Positions 6,811 to 8,468 of a stretch of DNA of 8,468 bases are shown one piece after another. The notes below the pieces were generated by a model that saw only the letters and a program-made list of their open reading frames with translations, was not told the DNA's origin and searched no databases. Source of the stretch: Burkholderiales bacterium. Its GTDB lineage: Bacteria > Pseudomonadota > Gammaproteobacteria > Burkholderiales > Burkholderiaceae_C. The position numbers and the translations under genes were made by a program. Position 1 is the first letter of the stretch. Each line of letters starts with the position of its first letter. Location: positions 1 through 8,468 of the forward strand of contig SXSX01000253.1 in assembly GCA_005793295.1 (NCBI GenBank), in the 5' to 3' direction.

Positions 6811-7980
6811 TCAGGGGCTGGTCCAGACGACTGCATCGTCAACGGCGTAGAGCTTGCAAATTTGGCCGAAGCGCTGGCAATTACCTATTGCGCGCCCGTG
6901 GGCGTAATCTCCCACGGCTGAGCCCCAGCCACCACGGTTACTTACAGCGAATGCGCGTGGCGATTGCGAACTTAAAAATTTGGCGTACGCTACTTTGGCG
7001 CTTTCGCTGGCTGGAACTGAAGTGATGTCGTTGATATCAGCAAATGCACTGGCTTTCGGTTTAGGAATGATGGCGGTTTTTTCAAACCCTAAAGCCGTAA
7101 GAAAAGCATCTACCTCGGGCAGCCAATGGTCCATGTCTTGATTCAACCCGCCATGACCATCTTCACCTGCTCCTGGGAACTGAACGAAGCGGGCATTTCC
7201 TCCCCCTTTCGTCCAAGCGAGATGCCAAATTTTTGGAATATCTGGGCCCCAGTACTTGTCGTTGGCCCAATACAACCAAAGCATTGGGGCTTTCGCATGA
7301 GCGGCTATGTTTTCCCAGTAAAGCGAAATCCATTGCTGTCCGCAGGGTTTGCCTGGGCTGGTTTCAGGGTTGCCCCCCGTGCCGCCTGAAAAATTAATGC
7401 CTCCGATCAGACCTGGCGGAGCACGCCCAACGGTTGCTACGCTTGTAAGCCCTCCCACAGACTGCCCTGCGACAATCCAACGCGATGTATCTACATAGGG
7501 TAGTGTTTTAGCGAATGCAACGGCAGTAAGAACTTGGTCAGAGGCTGCGATTGACATGGATTCAATACTTCGGCAGTTGCTGTATTCAGGGTCAAAGCTT
7601 CCATAGGTTTCCCAATAGCCGATCCGATTGGGAACCATCACAACGAAGCCTTTGTTGACCAAGTAGCGTGCGATGTTCTCAGGCCGATAGCGACCTTGGT
7701 CAGCGCGTTTGGATGCGACTGAGCGACCGTGGTTAAAGACAATCAAAGGGAAAGGCCCGTCTCCCGCAGGCCGGTACACCGTCATCGGAATAGGCTTAGT
7801 TTCTTGTCTGCCGAACATGTCTTTGACCGTAGCCTCGGTGCGCATGATTTCCTCTTGTAAGTCTTTAGCCAGAATTTCTGGTGAGGCCGCAGCAACTGCA
7901 GTTACAACGGGTACGCTTTGAGCGATTGCGATGCCGGCACCCCAAAGCAGCCCGACAAAAAAATGTTTGTATGCGCGCAT
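6811..7980 (-). CDS. Exported alpha/beta hydrolase (dienelactone hydrolase-like) with C-terminal extension
   Basis: A probable periplasmic or secreted serine hydrolase of 389 residues. Residues 1-20 form a signal peptide: basic start (R2, K5), hydrophobic core, and AIA before Q21 as a possible cleavage site (AVAAA near 28-32 is another). The alpha/beta-hydrolase fold spans about 60-300, with the oxyanion region FNHGRS (82-87), nucleophile elbow AGQSVGG with S174, probable acid D241 (WANDKYW) and probable base H276 (EDGHGG). This complete triad suggests activity; the substrate is unknown, with esters or lactones most likely. Residues about 318-389 are an extra tail carrying PRAFAVSNRGGWG and a Cys-Lys-Leu-Tyr-Ala-Val-Asp-Asp block. 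All four cysteines (C136, C213, C368, C375) lie in the exported part and could form disulfides. The ATG lies 11 nt after the liuB stop behind a strong ribosome site. An exported enzyme between the two carboxylase subunit genes is unusual. Confidence 0.75.
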   Translation of the reverse strand: MRAYKHFFVGLLWGAGIAIAQSVPVVTAVAAASPEILAKDLQEEIMRTEATVKDMFGRQETKPIPMTVYRPAGDGPFPLIVFNHGRSVASKRADQGRYRPENIARYLVNKGFVVMVPNRIGYWETYGSFDPEYSNCRSIESMSIAASDQVLTAVAFAKTLPYVDTSRWIVAGQSVGGLTSVATVGRAPPGLIGGINFSGGTGGNPETSPGKPCGQQWISLYWENIAAHAKAPMLWLYWANDKYWGPDIPKIWHLAWTKGGGNARFVQFPGAGEDGHGGLNQDMDHWLPEVDAFLTALGFEKTAIIPKPKASAFADINDITSVPASESAKVAYAKFLSSQSPRAFAVSNRGGWGSAVGDYAHGRAIGNCQRFGQICKLYAVDDAVVWTSP

Positions 7981-7986
7981 GGTGGG

Positions 7987-7992
7987 TCCTCT
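7987..7992 (-). promoter_or_regulatory. Strong ribosome binding site of the hydrolase gene
   Basis: AGAGGA on the minus strand, 6 nt before the ATG at 7980, sharing its first A with the TAA stop of liuB. It argues for efficient, coupled translation of the hydrolase as a true member of the operon, not a chance insertion left untranslated. Confidence 0.6.
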
Positions 7993-8468
7993 TACATCCG
8001 AAACAAACCAAATTGGGTATCAGGAATGGGGGCATTGCGCGAGGCGCTAAGGCCTAAGGCCAAGACGCGGCGGGTATCGGCCGGGTCAATGATGCCGTCA
8101 TCCCACAAGCGGGCGGTTGCAAAGTAGGGGTGGCCTTGGGTTTCGTACTGGGCGCGCAAGGGGGTTTTGAATGCTTCTTCTTCCTCTGGGCTCCACTGCC
8201 CGCCTTTGGCTTCGATGCCATCGCGTTTGACCGTCGCCAGCACGCTCGCAGCTTGCTCACCTCCCATGACACTGATGCGGGCGTTGGGCCACATCCACAG
8301 AAAACGGGGGCCAAAGGCCCGACCGCACATACCGTAGTTCCCTGCGCCAAAACTGCCACCAATGATGATGGTGAATTTAGGAACAGCAGCCGTTGCCACG
8401 GCGGTCACCATCTTGGCGCCGTTGGGGGCGATGCCTTCGTTCTCGTACTTGCGCCCGACCATGACGCC
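7992..8468 (-). CDS. liuB: 3-methylcrotonyl-CoA carboxylase beta (carboxyltransferase) subunit, C-terminal part
   Basis: Carboxyltransferase subunit that moves CO2 from biotin on LiuD to 3-methylcrotonyl-CoA (EC 6.4.1.4). Only the last 158 codons are in the window. The frame continues to the right edge, and the residues before the first visible Met (Gly-Val) fit the family motif GFMVGRKYE, so this is a cut gene and not a short one. Visible motifs are MVGRKYENEGIAPNGAKM, and the glycine-rich GGSFGAGNYGMCGRAFGPRF that forms an oxyanion-type CoA/carboxyl pocket in carboxyltransferases. These are followed by the WPNARISVMGGEQAA segment, and DDGIIDPADTRRVL near the C terminus. The GRAF/PRF plus NYGM pattern is typical of methylcrotonyl- and not propionyl-CoA carboxylase beta subunits, and liuD and liuE follow. 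About 70% of the protein lies off-window. It is followed after 11 nt by the hydrolase gene. Confidence 0.95.
   Translation of the reverse strand, partial: GVMVGRKYENEGIAPNGAKMVTAVATAAVPKFTIIIGGSFGAGNYGMCGRAFGPRFLWMWPNARISVMGGEQAASVLATVKRDGIEAKGGQWSPEEEEAFKTPLRAQYETQGHPYFATARLWDDGIIDPADTRRVLALGLSASRNAPIPDTQFGLFRM

Noticed and set aside
6540..7025. Open frame of 161 codons on the plus strand across the hydrolase-liuD junction
   Set aside because: It lies antisense to two well-supported genes, has a composition rich in Arg and Trp typical of a shadow frame, and shows no recognisable motif.
7992..8462. Reading the carboxylase beta segment as a complete 156-residue protein
   Set aside because: The visible residues match only the C-terminal part of the family and the frame continues through the right edge.

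Overview
The window looks like the chromosome of a Gram-negative betaproteobacterium, most likely Burkholderiales and perhaps a freshwater Comamonadaceae. This rests on moderate GC, protein style and gene content (a liu-type leucine catabolic cluster, and a long VC_2705-type sodium symporter), not on a marker gene, so the family-level placement is only suggestive.

Layout. On the plus strand, from the left edge to 1837, is the 3' part of a sodium:solute symporter gene whose start lies outside the window. It ends at a strong symmetric hairpin terminator (1855-1882). From there to the right edge everything is on the minus strand and looks like one tightly packed operon entering from the right. 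In transcription order it holds: the 3' part of the methylcrotonyl-CoA carboxylase beta subunit (liuB), an exported alpha/beta hydrolase, the biotin-bearing alpha subunit (liuD), a GhrA-type 2-hydroxyacid dehydrogenase, HMG-CoA lyase (liuE), a small four-cysteine DUF1289 protein, and a DsbA-fold 2-hydroxychromene-2-carboxylate isomerase-like protein. Gaps between genes are 11, 34, about 50 (or 19) and 24 nt, followed by overlaps of 11 and 4 nt. The operon converges on the symporter gene and shares its terminator.

How the genes work together. LiuB and LiuD form the carboxylase that turns 3-methylcrotonyl-CoA into 3-methylglutaconyl-CoA. LiuE splits HMG-CoA into acetyl-CoA and acetoacetate. The hydratase that links these steps (LiuC) and isovaleryl-CoA dehydrogenase (LiuA) are not in the window. 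The place between liuB and liuD, where Pseudomonas aeruginosa has liuC, is held here by a gene for a secreted hydrolase. The dehydrogenase, DUF1289 protein and isomerase-like protein have no known part in leucine breakdown.

Points that stand out: the exported hydrolase inside a cytoplasmic pathway operon; two extra soluble segments in the symporter, one an Ala/Lys-rich insert of about 115 residues and the other a textbook EF-hand loop, both predicted to face the periplasm; and a 12-residue insertion between the two metal-binding glutamates of the LiuD biotin carboxylase domain. No tRNA, rRNA, CRISPR array, insertion sequence, phage gene or dedicated defence system was seen, and no stretch of 300 bases lacks a gene.
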